Below are positions 19,643-33,654 of a DNA stretch of 64,000 nucleotides, in pieces. A program made the position numbers and the translations under genes. Numbering within the stretch: position 1 is the stretch's first letter; each line of letters begins with the position of its first letter. This stretch comes from Epiperipatus broadwayi (taxonomy: Eukaryota > Onychophora > Udeonychophora > Euonychophora > Peripatidae), in assembly GCA_028023455.1 (NCBI GenBank), contig JAQFVV010012512.1, positions 2,761,935-2,825,934 of the forward strand. The letters are read 5' to 3'. The notes beneath the pieces were generated by a model that was not told where the DNA came from, did not search any database, and saw nothing but the letters and a program-made list of their open reading frames with translations.

Positions 19643-22600
19643 ATATATCATATATATATATGGTGTTTTGAACATATACATAGCATTAGTCATATTAAAA
19701 GCTAAACAAGATGATATTGACTTTTCTCCAGAAAACTATATTATCATTTTAAATTATTTAGCAGCATTAAACAAGTAAATTAAGAATAAATTTGAGGATT
19801 AAAAAATATTAGGAATTGTTTGTTGCTTGTAGAAAATCTCTATTTAGCAACAACAATTATTACACAACTGGCTTTATTGGGATGTGATTGTGCAAAGCTA
19901 TTTGTGAATTCGTCAAACCCAAAAACGATATGAATCTGATTATTTTTGTAAAAAAAGAGAACGAAAAAGATATGCTGAAATAATACCTGAAAAATATAAG
20001 ACTGTACAATAGTGTGTGCCCTAATGCTACTCACATTCCTTGTATCAACCTATCTTTGAGAATCCTCCTATTCTAAAATAAAATATGCAAGAAAATATTA
20101 AGAAGAGCACGTAGTAATTGTCTGGAATCAAAAGTTGCTTCAACATCAAAAATCATATTAGAAAATAAGTACTTGGACCAATCGTACTTTGAGATATATA
20201 GCGTACAATGTTGCAGCTTGCAATAGGGGTCTCTGAACATAGAAACATATATATGTGACCCAAGAAAAAAAAGATTGAATATGGTTGATCTAAATAATCA
20301 TATTACCCACCACTCGCATGCTTGTTCAAAAATATAGCATGATCATCTATATGAGTGAACAATAGATTATGATCGTCTATATGAGTAAACAATAGATTAG
20401 AGATTTGTGAAATTATTGTTTACATGATTTCTATTGTTATTCTAACTTGAGTGACCGTTCTCTATAATTACCAATAGTTTGTATATTAATCTGAATACTT
20501 AATAATGTAACTATTTTATAAAAACTGAACTGTTATGTGAAACTAAATTATTCTTAATTTTTTGTTACTACTATTATTATTATTATTATTATTATTTCAT
20601 AGCACACTTGAGGAAATGTCAACAGATATAAACAAGTTTTTGAATTGTTGAATATATGTGCTTGAGTAATATTTTGCCTATATTATATAAATGATTAAAA
20701 CAATTGAAAATTTTAGATTGTAACTATTTGTTGAATTCATTAAACAAAAGCGGGAAAACATTCTATGTGTAGCAAAATTGCCAAAAAAAAAAAAAAGAAG
20801 AAAGAAAACGCTCACACAACAAAATCTAACACATTGGTAAAATTTTGTATTTTCTCTTACTTAAAGAATAATATTGTATTTAATTTTAAACATTTACAAT
20901 GACAATACTTACTTAAAGAATAATATTGTATTTAATTTTAAACATTTACAATGACAATACCTTTATCGAGCTGAAAGAAGGAATACACGTCTAGTGTAAA
21001 AATGTCATATAGTTGGTACTTTGAGAATATGCGCAAATAAAGAATACTGTGAATTAATGTGTCTATGAATAAATGTAAGTATAGACTAAAGTAATTGTAC
21101 CTACACTGTCTGGTGTTAGAAATTCATTTATTGCCATTTAGTTTATGACTAACTACAATAAGGCTATGCATAGCAATATATATATATATATAAAATAAAT
21201 ACCACAAAAATAGTGTCACTATTGTAAAGAGTCCTGAATGTATATTCCAGCAGGTAGGTCAAAATAAAGCATTATTACAACCAAATTGTCATGTCAGATT
21301 AAGTTTTCCATGCATCCATAGGTTATTGCAGCCCATTGTTGCGTCATTTATTTACTCATGGTTAACAATAATAAGAGCGATTGTTTTGGCCATAATATTT
21401 ATATAATTTCATTCACATATATGTATGTGGGTGTTTGTGAATATGCAATGTTTATATATTCTCGTGAAGTAACATCATTTTTAAAATGCGTATAATTTAG
21501 TACACCCTCACCTCCGGCACACGACGTGAGTAAAGGCGATCATGATCTTGCCAACTGTTCGGGTAGCTAGAAATTTTATACCCCAGACACTGAGTGTATT
21601 GCTTCGGCTCGGCTAAACGTAATGTTTACCAAATATGTTTTACTTAAACCATTACTTTTTCCTTTAATACTGATTTAAAACATTGTAATAAATATTTTAT
21701 TAATTCAATTAAAGTATAACATTTGATGAAATTTTGATTTTCGCTTAATTTTAACTGCTATAAATATTTAACACATATATCTCTATATGCAATACTTATG
21801 ACCAAACACATTTGCTTTCAGTTTTAATGTTATTGTAATCACAAATTCTGGCATTATATCAAATATTGGACTAAAACTTAATCGATACTCGTTGTTTTTT
21901 TTATATTGTATAAAAGTAGAATTCCCAATTTCAAATGTAGGATCACCATTCATGAATATGAGTTGCAGAAACTTTAAAAAACGTATGTTTAAGGCCTTTG
22001 ATAGGTAGCCTAAAGAAAATAATTATTGATAAAAAACTTTAAAGTACGTTATTAAGCAAGATCTGGACAATTAATACAAGCAATTAGTCGATTAAAAATA
22101 TCCATGATTCAGATATATACAAAACGTACCTTCTGTAATTTTTATTGCAATTAGCATTGTGAAAAGACAATTTGAGAAGGAAAACCGTAATATTAAGAAA
22201 ATGATGAGGGATTGCTTTAGAAAAATTAAGTAGTCTTTTCTCGTTGCCACATTTCAGATCTAGAACCTACACGAATAATCTATATATTTATATATATTAA
22301 GTCATGAATTAGTTTTAAGTGTATTTTGTTTTTAAAAAATGGAAATACAGCACATGATGTTGATGAAACATCTCTTAAAATTCAATTAAATATTTTAGAT
22401 TTTTAAGCAGAAATTAACATTTTATTTTTAAAGGTAAGTGAAATGATGTTCGAAAGAATTTGACTCTGATTGGATACCATATATTTATGAAAGTAGAAAA
22501 TCATTTAAATATTTTTTTTAAAAAAATCAGCTTTCTAGTTAAAATATCTTACAATCCTGATTTTGCATTCGATACTTAAGCTTCTAAACCAAGTCTTTTC

Positions 22601-23296
22601 AACGTTAATTGGAGTAATACTTATAAAGAAAAAAATGAATAAAAAACTAAACTCCATCTTTTAAATTTTTCTAATTTATCTCATTTGGTACACAATAGCG
22701 TTGTGGGTGTGTTCACATCTCCAGCCGTATACTTAATAATTATTTGGAAATATATATTTAATACCGCCTAAATTAACAATAACTAATTAAATCAAATTCA
22801 AAATTAACAATCTAGCCAATATTAAAATTCAAAATTTGCAAAAAATAATTTCACTGTCAAGGCAGTTTACCAAGGGCAAAGTAACACATCACAAAAAAAA
22901 AATTATATTAAAACACTATCCCAAAATTCTGGATCACATTCCAGTAATCTTTAACAAACTGATTCTCAGCGCATTGTAATCGCGCTCCTATGCTTCCACT
23001 GGCTATGATTAATATTAATTTATTAGTTTAAAAACAACAGTCTGAAGATGTTAATAGTTCACAGAGGAAAACTATATATGGCCTAACAAGGTCCTAAAAC
23101 AATGGTGATTGCTAGATTCCTTGATGTTCGTTTGTATAAATAAACTTGTAAAGTCCCCTTTAATTGTTATTAATACTGTGCAGACAAATTTTGTGTTTGT
23201 AATTTATCTAAATATTTATAATCTCTTTTACAAAATTTTATATATAAATGAAATATTTATTTTATATAGGGCTATGTTTATAACCTGTAATATTAA
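19643..23296. other. A+T-rich DNA with small duplications, no gene recognised
   Basis: Contents: a near-tandem pair GATCATCTATATGAGTGAAC / GATCGTCTATATGAGTAAAC at about 20341-20400, an ATT run near 20573-20596, the duplication at 20856-20959, a TA tract near 21177-21192, and a short island at about 21505-21620 that is clearly richer in G+C. No ORF with recognisable domains. Confidence 0.35.
20856..20959 (+). repeat. Perfect tandem duplication, 2 x 52 bp
   Basis: A 52-bp unit starting CTTACTTAAAGAATAATATT is repeated with no difference that I can see (20856-20907 and 20908-20959). Identity in such A+T-rich DNA points to a very recent event or an assembly artefact. Confidence 0.95.
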
Positions 23297-23440
23297 TAAT
23301 CAGCCATAAAGCTAATACACATGCGCTTGTGGATTTTTAACTATAAATAAATACTCTCATAAATTAGAGTATTCATTTATTTTTATTCATTTATTGTTAA
23401 AAATCCACAAAGCGCATGTGCATTAGCTTTATGGCTGATT
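23297..23440. repeat. Small foldback (144 bp)
   Basis: The ends TAATCAGCCATAAAGCTAAT and its reverse complement close a hairpin whose arms extend about 65 bp each. It has MITE-like size; no clear target duplication. Confidence 0.88.
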
Positions 23441-26400
23441 AAGTTTCAAAAAATAGCAGTATATAGCTTTTATATTCTAGAATTATAAAGTAAATATACT
23501 TGTCATACTATTTTCAAAATTCTTATGAATTGTAAAAAAAAAAAATGCGTCTTTTTAATATTATAATTATTGTATTTAGCAGAGCAGAGTTTTGTGCTTA
23601 TCAATTTTATCAAGATGAAAGCAATAGTAATCTAGTAAGTTAAAATTATTTTTTCTTTACTTTTGCATTTTTAAATTTTGATATTAAATAAGTAACAACC
23701 GGCAACAATGAAATGTGTTGATAAATAATGTGGAAACATTTTGTAAAGTTATAGATTTAAAATTGTAATAATATCTTAATGATATCTAAGTATGTTGATG
23801 AAGATAAACGATAAAAGCTTATTTAAAGTACAGCGTTTATCATCGTTTAATACTTTGCAAACTTTTTATTATTATATGAAGCTGTGTGCAAACATTTTAG
23901 TGTAATATAGATGGATGTTCTAAGGTTTTTGGTATCCTCAAGTCTATATTTGCAATATCAATAAGATAAAAATAAGCGAATGATAGAATGGAAAGTTGGG
24001 AAGTTAAATGTTTCAGAATCAAGCTCAACCGGACATTTCAAGTAAACTATCTCACATGACATCTTAGGAAGCTATTCTATTGCAGACTTACAGATTTAAA
24101 AAATATCAATAACTATGCGCTTTTAACGCTCGTTAAAGAAGTTATATTTATTAATAATTTATATAAAGCTTAGCGCTTTCAAAGCTCCATGGCTTCATAC
24201 TCATAGCTGTGTGGGGTGGATAGTGATGAGGGGGGTCTCAAATTCAACCTATCATTTTGGATTGTCAAACGACCTTCTAATTTTTAATAATTCAATTTTA
24301 TTTTAATGAAATTGTGAACATTTTTTTGTCCTGTGCCATAACAAGTTTTGGAGGAAAAAGTAAGATTAAAATTTTATTTGAAAAACAAACTATGTTAAGA
24401 AAAAAATTGATTTATTATTTATTGATTTTGAAAACTCATTTAATAAAATAAGCTTATATATTCTAGTAAACTTTTGCAAAAGATATATTTCTTTAAAAAA
24501 ATAAAAAAGAATATACTTCTATTTGATACCAGGTGAATTTGATATTTATGTATGGAAGATGATAGATAAATGCATATAATGTAAAAAGAAATTGCATTGA
24601 AAGAGACTGAAATGTATTAGATTTGAGTAATTTATAGAAATATCTGCTAATGTACTGTAACTTTAAAAAAGGGATTGTCAATAATATGGTATCACAATTA
24701 ATGTAAACGGGGGGTTCGCAACATGAGAAACCTGTACTCCCAGGGAAGATGAGAAACTTGTCCTGGAATATGGTCAATAGCAAATAAATAAGTACATTAT
24801 GCCATTAATACACTGCAATAATAGTTAAGTTATGGACATTTCTGTGCTATTCCATGTTGGTATTTTCTGTCAACCACTTCATCAACATTCAGATCAGTTT
24901 TGGAGATACTCGTAGTGAGATTGTATAGACCTTTTGCTGATTGGAAGGTCGTCAACTCAATATTCCTAAATAAAATTGACAATAGCTACTGAAATTTTCA
25001 AGTAATGGAAGAAATCAAGAAAATTAGGCAAAAATTAGTTTATAGATGGATAAATCAATCGGTATCTTTAACTGTGTACCGCCTCTTGATTTTATTATTA
25101 TATATATGTACATCAGACTAAAATGAATTTGGTGAATGATTTTTTTTTATTCAAATGTCCTTCCATGTGAATTAGTATAATCTATGTATATTGATAGTTT
25201 TTCCCACTATGTTGGGGGGAGGGGGGCGAATGATGTTTCACTGCATTTATAAAAACTTAATTACTGTTTATTTTTATTATAATGAGAAAGTAAGTTCCGG
25301 ATAATTTACTAAAGGCCAAGATAAGTAGGAATCAAAAAGATTAAAAACCTCTGGTGCTAACTAGAGTCAAAGTTCAGACACAATAAATAAGAAATAAAAA
25401 TAAAAATGTATTAAACATTTATAAATTCAATAGATGTAATGAGAAAGAATTAAAATAAAATCGCTAAAAAAAAACAAAACTATAAGAATTAGGAGATCAT
25501 TTTAATAAACCAGGGAAAGATTACATTTTTCAATGGACATAGGTAGTTATAAGTAGATAAAAATGAATTATATATATATAACATCAACATAGAATGAAAG
25601 TATATGTAATTAATAAATAATCCTTAGTAAAATTTAGTTTCTAAACATAAATAATTAAATTCCAGAAGCATTTTCATAAAAAGAATTCGAAAACCTTTAT
25701 TATTCGAGAGTTCTCTCACATTCTAAAGACTCTCATCTCACATTGCACTAATCTGCACAAGACACTAGTTTCATTTATTGAAACAATCATTATCAACTGT
25801 ATGCAAATTATAAAATAATTATATTAACTCTGATAATGCACTATTTTCTCTTAACTTCCTTGCTTCATGACTTCTCACATTAGCTTTATTTTATTTTTTA
25901 TTATTCTCTTGAATTATTTTTTTTTACTTCATCCAAATTGAATCTAAACTGTTGATTATATTTTAGTTCATGATAATAAAAAAAGGTCTAAGGATTAGCT
26001 ATTTTATATGCTTTTTCTAGTGATTACAAAGACTCATCAATATATTATGTTCCATGAAACTTAATCATTTTAAGTATGTTCTTTGCCTTCTAGGATTACA
26101 TATAATGGTTAAAGTAAATAAAATAATGTTCAAACGTTTAGTGGGTCTAAAGACCGAGAAATAAAATGCAACGAACAGTATTTGGATAAAGAAAAAATAT
26201 TACTTTAAGAAATGAATAATAATAAAAAATAAAGAAAAATAATTATTTTTATTAAAAGAGAAAATAATTTGCTTATAAACAAGGAGGTGGTATGAAAATT
26301 CACAAACTTGGAAAGTAACGGTAAGTAGTGCATTATGGGAATTAATATAATCCTTTTATATATTTATGCAGTTGTTAATAATTATATGTGAATAATCGAA

Positions 26401-27589
26401 ATCAATAAAATTATTATTTAAGATTTAATTGTTAAATGTTTCAGTGATTTATTATATATATATATACATTATAATTCCCGTAAGGAATTAACAGTAATTA
26501 TATTTAGTTTATTCTTAAGTATTTTTGATTACTTAAATTGTAATCATTCTCCATTAAACCTATGCAGATAAGTAGCAGATGTCATGTGATTTTTAAAACT
26601 TGACTGTAGAACTTCTGCAAAGACAAATATTATCCCTGTTTTTCAACACGTTGTCCATCCGTCGACAACTTTTCATACATTCAGTATAGCAATACAATAT
26701 TTTTTTTTAATTTCAAACCGCTTTAAACCGTGAATGCACCGTTATATTCACTTGTTCATTAGATATTAATCTTTGTGGCGAAAGGGTTTCTTTCTACGGA
26801 CTACATAGATGATAAATCTGATAGGGAAAGTTCAAGACTTACAGTATCTGTCCAAATTTTGTTTGTAAATGCCCAAATACTTTTTTTATGTTCTTCGATA
26901 AGTTGGTTCAGTGTCAATCTTGCACAAACTTTTCAAAATCTAAATGTCCTATTGATTCTTCCATAATTAAAGACGTAACTGATTTGCAAATAATTTTCTC
27001 ACAATCCGTAGTCATCATGTACATGCTCAATGTGACATTAGTCATGGATATGGTTGGGCATCTAGCTCCATCTTTATGGCTAACATTTTTATGTTTTCCT
27101 TGAAATTCTCTATCTATTCATACACAATTCTTCACACCGAAGCATTTGCAGCATTTTGTGCACAACGCCTTCTATAAATATTGAAACTAGATAAATCCTC
27201 AAACCGCAAAAAATGAATCACTACAGGCTTTTTTCTTACCGCTTTTTTCTTACCTACAATAAGAAGTAGCAGCAACTATTATTTCTCACACCATAGACAC
27301 ATTGGAATTGATGTAAAACATTCAAAACAGTAGATCGGTGATTGGAAAGTTAGCAATCTCATAAAAAATGCTGATATGAAGGTGCAGCCAAAAAAAATTT
27401 AATATCAGTTAATTTTTGACTCACTGTTGTGTATATATATATATAATGTTCCGGATAGAAATTTTAAATATGTACTCTTACCGCACTTATCAATTAAGAG
27501 CTTGTTTGAGCTATTAGTACACTCTGTATTACATTTTTGTAAATACAAGCTTATAAAAATAATATCACGTTATATATGACTTGCTTTAA

Positions 27590-27620
<31 letters not shown>

Positions 27621-27821
27621 AAATAATGCCTAAAGCAAAATGGGATAATTAGTAACCATTAGAAACCAGCAGTAACCACATAAACATTCACAATAAGGAT
27701 AGTAATCAATATTTCTGACTGCTGTCAAGGCAACCTTCTCACCTTTTAATAGCAAGAATGGAAATATTGTACCATACATCTATCCTGATCACAGAGGCAC
27801 CACTAGGTCACTACATACCTG
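23441..27821. other. A+T-rich DNA, no gene recognised
   Basis: The only structured parts are 24060-24245 (reverse complement of the repeat at 9760-9915), a G-rich run near 25213-25229 and (TA)n/(TG)n at 27589-27620. Short ORFs at 24493-24783 and 26775-27103 show no domain and are not supported. Confidence 0.35.
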
Positions 27822-28648
27822 CTATGGGATGGTCAAGTTTTTATATGAGAGATGCAAAAGGTAAATTGAAAATGTTTAGTAGGTTGCAGTTTATGGATAG
27901 TAAAAGAATAGCCAAAATAGTGTTTAATTGGGTTATGAGTAAAGAGCAGGTAACAAGATGGGTGAGAAAGGTAATGCAGTATGCAAAAGATTTGGATAAA
28001 AAATTTATATCAGTATACTTGTATAAAAGGTGGGATGATTGTGTTAGGAGGATTGTTGAGTGTTATAGTGGTAAGGAATGGGATAAAAGAATAGAAGCAT
28101 TAATAAAAAAAATAGGGAGTTGGAGAGATGAACTAGTATGGAGGGTAAGAAGAGCTTAAATATATATAGAAGTAAACGGAATATTGGATGCGAGTTAATT
28201 TATGATAATAGTAAGAAAAGTAGTTTATTGTTTAAGGCTCGAACGCGATCTTTAGCAACAAGAGAATATACATGTAAATGGAAAACTATGGGTGATTTAG
28301 TGTGCAAATTGTGTAAGGAAGGTATAGAAAATATTAGACATCTGTGATTGAATGTAAATGCTTGAAAGCAGAAAGGGTACAGATAATGAAGTTATGGGAG
28401 AATAGATATGAACAAAGTGACTATACAGAAAGTGAGTTATTAGGTTTTATGCTGGTTTTGCGAAAAGATAAGTATATAAAGGCCATAGAGTTGACAAAGA
28501 TTATGTTGTGGAAATGGGATGGGGCAGAATACGGGAAGACTTAGAGTGGGGAATGGAAAATAAAGTGCCTAACAGGTTTATCTTGGCATAATTGCTGAGA
28601 TATTCTTGACTTCATTTAAGGAAAAGCCAAATACATCACATCACATCA
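27822..28648 (+). pseudogene. LINE unit 1 (3' third only)
   Basis: This is the 3' part of a non-LTR retrotransposon ORF: the post-RT region (GWSSFYMRDAKGKLKMF, IAKIVFNWVMSKEQVTRWVR) and the C-terminal zinc motif CKLCKEGIENIRHL, then the 3' tail ending in CATCACATCACATC. The frame is broken: the coding sequence passes through the ORFs at 27758-28159, 28138-28347 and 28344-28544, and the C-x2-C-x8-H-x4-C motif is interrupted by a base loss after its His. It starts abruptly about 27822, where the other units continue upstream. Confidence 0.85.
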
Positions 28649-30645
28649 GGTAATGAATTTAGGGCATAGAGCAAAAGCAAAATTATTATCATGTTTTAAT
28701 AAGATGGCACAGAAGAGAGTTTTTCCAGGTAGTTGGAGTAATACAAGAATAAGATTATTATTTAAAGGGAAGGGTAAGAATCATAGAAAGTTGAATAATT
28801 ATAGACCGATAGCGGTAACATCAGTTTTATATAAAGTTTTCTCATATATGGTCACTGGAAGAGTTGTAAAATGGATGGAAGAGAATAATGTAATGGGGGA
28901 AATGCAAGGAGGTTTTAGGTCAGATAGGCATATAGGAGATAGTTTGTTTGTAGTTACACAACTTATGGAGATGAATAGGAATTCAGGTAGATCATTATAT
29001 ATGAGTTTTATAGATATAGAGAAAGCATATGATAGAGTAAATAGAAATAGATCATGGGTAAGGTTAGCAAATTTGGGAAAGTATGAAGCTTTAGTAAATA
29101 TTATTAAGAAATTATATGAAAATAATTATTATGCTTACCAATTAGGGGATATAGAATCAGTTAAAGTTTAAAATGGGGTGGGATTAAGGCAAGGATGGCC
29201 TATGTCACCTATTTTCTTTTGTTGTATTTGAGTGAAATGGAGAAAGCAATAGAAAAACTAGGAAGAGGGATGGAGCTACCATTAATAGGTGGCAAGGGAG
29301 TATATACTGTGTCCGGTCTTTTTTTGCGGATATCTGTTTGTGTACAGAAAGAAAAGAAGATATGGAAATTATGTTGAGGACGTGTGCAAGGGTGGATAAA
29401 GAGATGGGGATTAAATTTAGTGAAGAAAAATCAAATATAATGACAGTTAATACTGGGGAAAGAGAAGATGTAGAATTTTCATTGGGGGATATAAAGTTGG
29501 GTATGGTGGATAGATATAGGTATTTGGAATCATCTTATGTAAACAGGAAAATTGCTTGGATGAATGGGAGAAAAAATTGGTAAATGAAGTAAAGAAAAGA
29601 AAGGGTTTGGTAAAGAAATTTAACAGTATTTTCATATAATAAATATGATGTAGCTAGAATTGTATGGAAGGGAATTGCAGTAGCAGGGTTAACATATGGT
29701 AATGATGTATTATGTGTTAGTAAAAGGGTTTTAGATTATTTAGAGAAATTACAAAGGGAAGTAGGAAGACATGCATTGGATGCAGAGATGTGGACAGCAA
29801 AGGAGGCAATTCAAGGAGAAATGGGATGGGCAAGTTTTTATATGAAAGATGAAAAAAGTAAAATGAAAATTTTTGGTATGTTGCAATTTATGTATAGTAA
29901 AAGAATAGCCAAAATAGTGTTTAATTGGGTTATGAGTAAAGGGCAGGTAACAAGATGGGTGAGACAGGTAATGCAGTATGCAAAAGATTTGGATAAAGAA
30001 TTTATATCAGTATACTTGTATAAAAGGTGGGATGTTTGTGTTAGGAGGATTGTTGAGGGTTATGGTGGTAAGGAATGGGATAAAAGAATTGAAGCATTAA
30101 TAAAAAATAGGGAGTTGGAAAGATGAACTAGTATGGAAGGTAAGAAGAGTTTAAATATATATAGAAGTAAACTGAAATATTGGATGTGAGTTAATTTATT
30201 ATAATAGTAAGGAAAATAGTTTATTGTTTAAGGCTCGAATGGGATCTTTAGCAACAAGAGAATATACGTGTAAATGGAAAACTATGGGTGATTTAGTGTG
30301 CTAATTGTGTAAGGAAGGTATAAAAAATATTAGGCATATATTGATTGAATGTAAATGCTTGAAAGCAGAAAGGGTACAGATAATGAAGTTATGGGAGAAC
30401 AGGTATGAACAAAGTGACTATACAGAAAGTGAGTTATTAGTTTTTATGCTGGGTTTGCAAAAAGATAAGTAAATAAAGGCCACAGAGTTGACATAGATTA
30501 TGTTGTGGAAATGGGATGGGGCAGAATATGGGAAGAATTAGAGTGTAGAATGGAAAATAAAGTGGCTAACAGGTTTATCTGGACATAATTTCTGAGATAT
30601 TCTTGACTTAGTTTAAAGAGAAGCCAAATACATCACATCACATCA
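28649..30645 (+). pseudogene. LINE unit 2 (RT to 3' end), dead
   Basis: The unit begins within the RT domain. Recognisable blocks: RPIAVTSVLYKVF, MQGGFRSDRH, the first catalytic block SFIDIEKAYDRVNR, then V-stop-NGVGLRQGWPMSP, FFADI where FADD is expected, and MGIKFSEEKSNIM. The post-RT region AGLTYGNDVLCVSKR and the C-terminal domain follow, then a tail of CATCA repeats. Breaks: a TAA just before the NGVGLRQG block, a frameshift and a missing Asp codon at the catalytic FADD, and further shifts and stops downstream (for example TGCTAA at the second Cys of the CCHC motif). No endonuclease, ORF1 or RNase H is seen. Clade not assigned. Confidence 0.9.
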
Positions 30646-33600
30646 GGTAATGAATTTAGAGTATAGAGCAAAAGCAAAGTTATTATCATGTATTAATAAA
30701 ATAGCACAGAAGAGAGTTTTTCCGGGTAGTTGGAGTAATACAAGAATAAGATTATTATTTAAAGGAAAGGGTAAGGATCATAGAAAGTTAAATAATTATA
30801 GACCGATAGCGGTAACATCAGTTTTATATAGTTTTCTCATATATGGTAGCTGGAAGAGTTGTAAAATGGATGGAAGAGAATAATGTAATGGGGGAAATTC
30901 AAGGAGGTTTTAGATCAGATAGGCATATAGAAGATAGTTTGTTTGTAGTTACACAACTTATGGAGATGAATAGGAATTCAGGTAGATCATTATATATGAG
31001 TTTTATAGAAATAGAGAAAGCATATGATAGAGTAAATAGAAATATATTATGGGTAATGTTAGCAAATTTGGGATGGGGTGAAGCTTTAGTAAATATTATT
31101 AAGAAATTATATGAAAATAATTATTATACTTACCAATTGGGGGATATAGAATCAGTTAAAGTTTAAAATGGGGTGGGATTAAGGCAAGGATGCCCTATGT
31201 CACCTATTTTGTTTTTTGTTGTATTTGAGTGAAATGGAGAAAGCAATAGAAAGACTAGGAAGAGGGATAGAGCTGCCTTTAATAGGTGGCAAGGGAGTAT
31301 ATACTTTATCGGGTCTTTTTTTGTGGATATCTTTTTGTGTGCAGAAAGAAAAGAAGATATGGAAATTATGTTGAGGATGTGTGCAAGGATGGATAAGAGA
31401 TGGGGATTAAATTTAGTGAAGAAAAATCAAATATAATGATGGTTAATACTAGGAAAAGAGAAGATGTAGAATTTTCATTGGGGGATATAAAGTTGGGGGT
31501 GGTGGATAAATATAGGTATTTGGAATCATCTTAGGTAAACAGGAAAATTGCTTGGATGAATGGGAGAAAAAATTGGTAAATGAAGTAAAGAAAAGAAAGG
31601 GTTTGGTAAAGAAGTTTAACAGTATTTTCATATAATAAATATGATGTAGCTAGAATTGTATGGGAGTTGCAGTAGCAGAGTTAACATATGGTAATGATGT
31701 ATTATGTGTTAGTAAAAGGGTTTTAGATTATTTAGAGAAAGTACAAAGGGAAGTAGGAAGACATGCATTAGATGCAGAGATGTGGACAACAGAGGAGGCA
31801 ATTCAAGAAGAAATAGGATGGTCAAGTTTTTATATGAGAGATGCAAAAAGTAAAATGAAAATGTTTGGTAGGTTGCAGTTTATGGATAGTAAAAGAATAT
31901 CCAAAATAGTGTTTAATTGGGTTATGAGTAAAGGGCAGGTAACAAGATGGTGAGAAAGGTAATGTGGTATGCAAAAGATTTGGATAAAAGAATTTATATC
32001 AGTATACTTGTATAAAAGGTGGGATGATTGTGTTAGGAGGATTGTTGAGTGTTATAGTGGTGGGGAATGGGATAAAAGAATAGAAGCATTAATAAAAAAT
32101 AGGGAGTTGGAGAAATGGAGAACTAGTATGGAGGCTAAGAAGAGTTTAAATATACACCTGGGTCTCATTTTACGCAGATTTATTTAACGCGATTTTGAAG
32201 TTACGCGATTCGTGTTTCTTCGGAAATCGAACTCCGATAATGCGCAATTACTTTAAATAATAAATTTCACGCACTTACCTCATATTGAAAGTAATAGCAC
32301 ATTACTGGAATTCGACTTTCATCTTAGTAATTTCAATATTTTCAGTGCTTTATAATAGTAAGATTTTATACAATAATAAAATTAAAATCATGATTTTCAT
32401 ATTTTATGTATACCCACATTAAATTTTACAAGATTATAATGTAAACTTGTTCAAACATTGTGCATGTTAATTTTGCATTTTAAATCACATTCTGTTTTTG
32501 TTTTTTAAAAAAGAATGTAATCAACTATTAATCATTTAGTGTCCGCAAGTTTATTTTTAATTATTTTCTCATTAATAACACTAATCATGAATGTGCTCTT
32601 AAATTCCAACGAGAGCTAAATGGTTGTATGTCTGGATATCATGAGTTTCATAAACAATTAATAAAATCATCATCTCAAAGATTAATTACTAATTACATTC
32701 TCACCAGAAAAACATTAACACAACATGAGAGTGAAGTTCGCGCTAGTTGTATTTTCTTTTGTGAAAAATCTGATTTTTTACCAGTCTGCAAATGAACCTG
32801 TTTATCGGCAAGTAGCGATAATAATTAAAACATCTATAAAAAAATGTCAATTACTGTACTGTAAATTATGCATAAAAATATATTGTTTTGAATAAAATTA
32901 AATATTATATTTAAAAAAAGTTTGTCTTGTATCAATTTTTTTCAAATTTGAAATTTTTTATTAATCATATTTTATTTCCTTATTTTTTTTTGCGCAAATT
33001 TTTAAGTAATTTTACATTGATGCTTTGCTTTTATGCGATTTTTGAAAAATCACAGTCTGTATCCCCCCTTTTTGAAGGTAAGTTACGTCTATTTTTGTGC
33101 AATTTCTTTTGCGCGTGTTTTCTGAGGAACCTATCTATCGCGTAAAACGAGACCTAGGTATATATAGAAGTAAACGGAACATTGGATGTGAGTTAATTTA
33201 TGATAATAGTAAGGAAAGTAGTTTATTGTTTAAGGCTCGAATGGGATCTTTAGCAACAAGAGAATATACATGTAAATGGAAAACTATGGGTGATTTAGTG
33301 TGCAAATTGTGTAAGGAAGGTATAGAAAATATTAGGCATCTGTTGATTGAATGTAAATGCTTGAAAGTAGAAAGGATACTGATAATGAAGTTATGGAGAA
33401 TAGATATGAACAATATGATTATACAGAAAGTGAGTTATTGGTTTTTAAGCTGGAGTTGTGAAAAGATAAGGGGGATTTAGATATAAAGGCCATAGAGTTG
33501 ACAAAGATTATTTTATGGAAATGGGATGGGGCAGAATATGGGAAGATTTAGAGTGGGGAATGGAAAATAAAGTGGCTAACAGGTTTATCTAGGCATACTT

Positions 33601-33653
33601 GCTGAGATATTCTTGACTTTGTTTAAGGAGAAGCCAAAATACATCACATCACA
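30646..33653 (+). pseudogene. LINE unit 3, dead and split by a pogo-like element
   Basis: It starts at exactly the same base of the element as unit 2 and carries the same TAA before NGVGLRQG and the same frameshift with loss of one Asp at FADD. Additional private damage: the first catalytic block reads SFIEIEKAYDRV (Asp to Glu), a base loss lies near 30835, and a stop replaces a Tyr after YLESS. At 32155-33160 a 1.0-kb DNA element interrupts it; the C-terminal region resumes at 33161 with CKLCKEGIENIRHLLIEC intact. It ends in the CATCACATCACAT tail. Confidence 0.88.
32155..33160. mobile_element. Pogo/Tigger-like non-autonomous element in LINE unit 3
   Basis: The ends are inverted repeats: left CACCTGGGTCTCATTTTACG, right (reverse complement) TACCTAGGTCTCGTTTTACG. 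Removing it together with one TA restores exactly the TA-run length seen in units 1 and 2, so the target duplication is TA. A CA terminus, TA duplication and repeated ACGCGATT-type subterminal sequence resemble pogo/Tigger elements as I know them. The interior has no transposase; the ORF at 32927-33145 is A+T-rich noise. Confidence 0.8.
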
Positions 33654-33654
33654 T

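Noticed and set aside
21505-21620. tRNA or tRNA-derived SINE in the G+C-richer island
   Set aside because: I could not fold a cloverleaf or find paired A and B boxes with the right spacing.
24493-24783. 96-codon minus-strand ORF
   Set aside because: No recognisable motif, rich in Phe/Ile/Tyr, and no neighbouring retroelement features.
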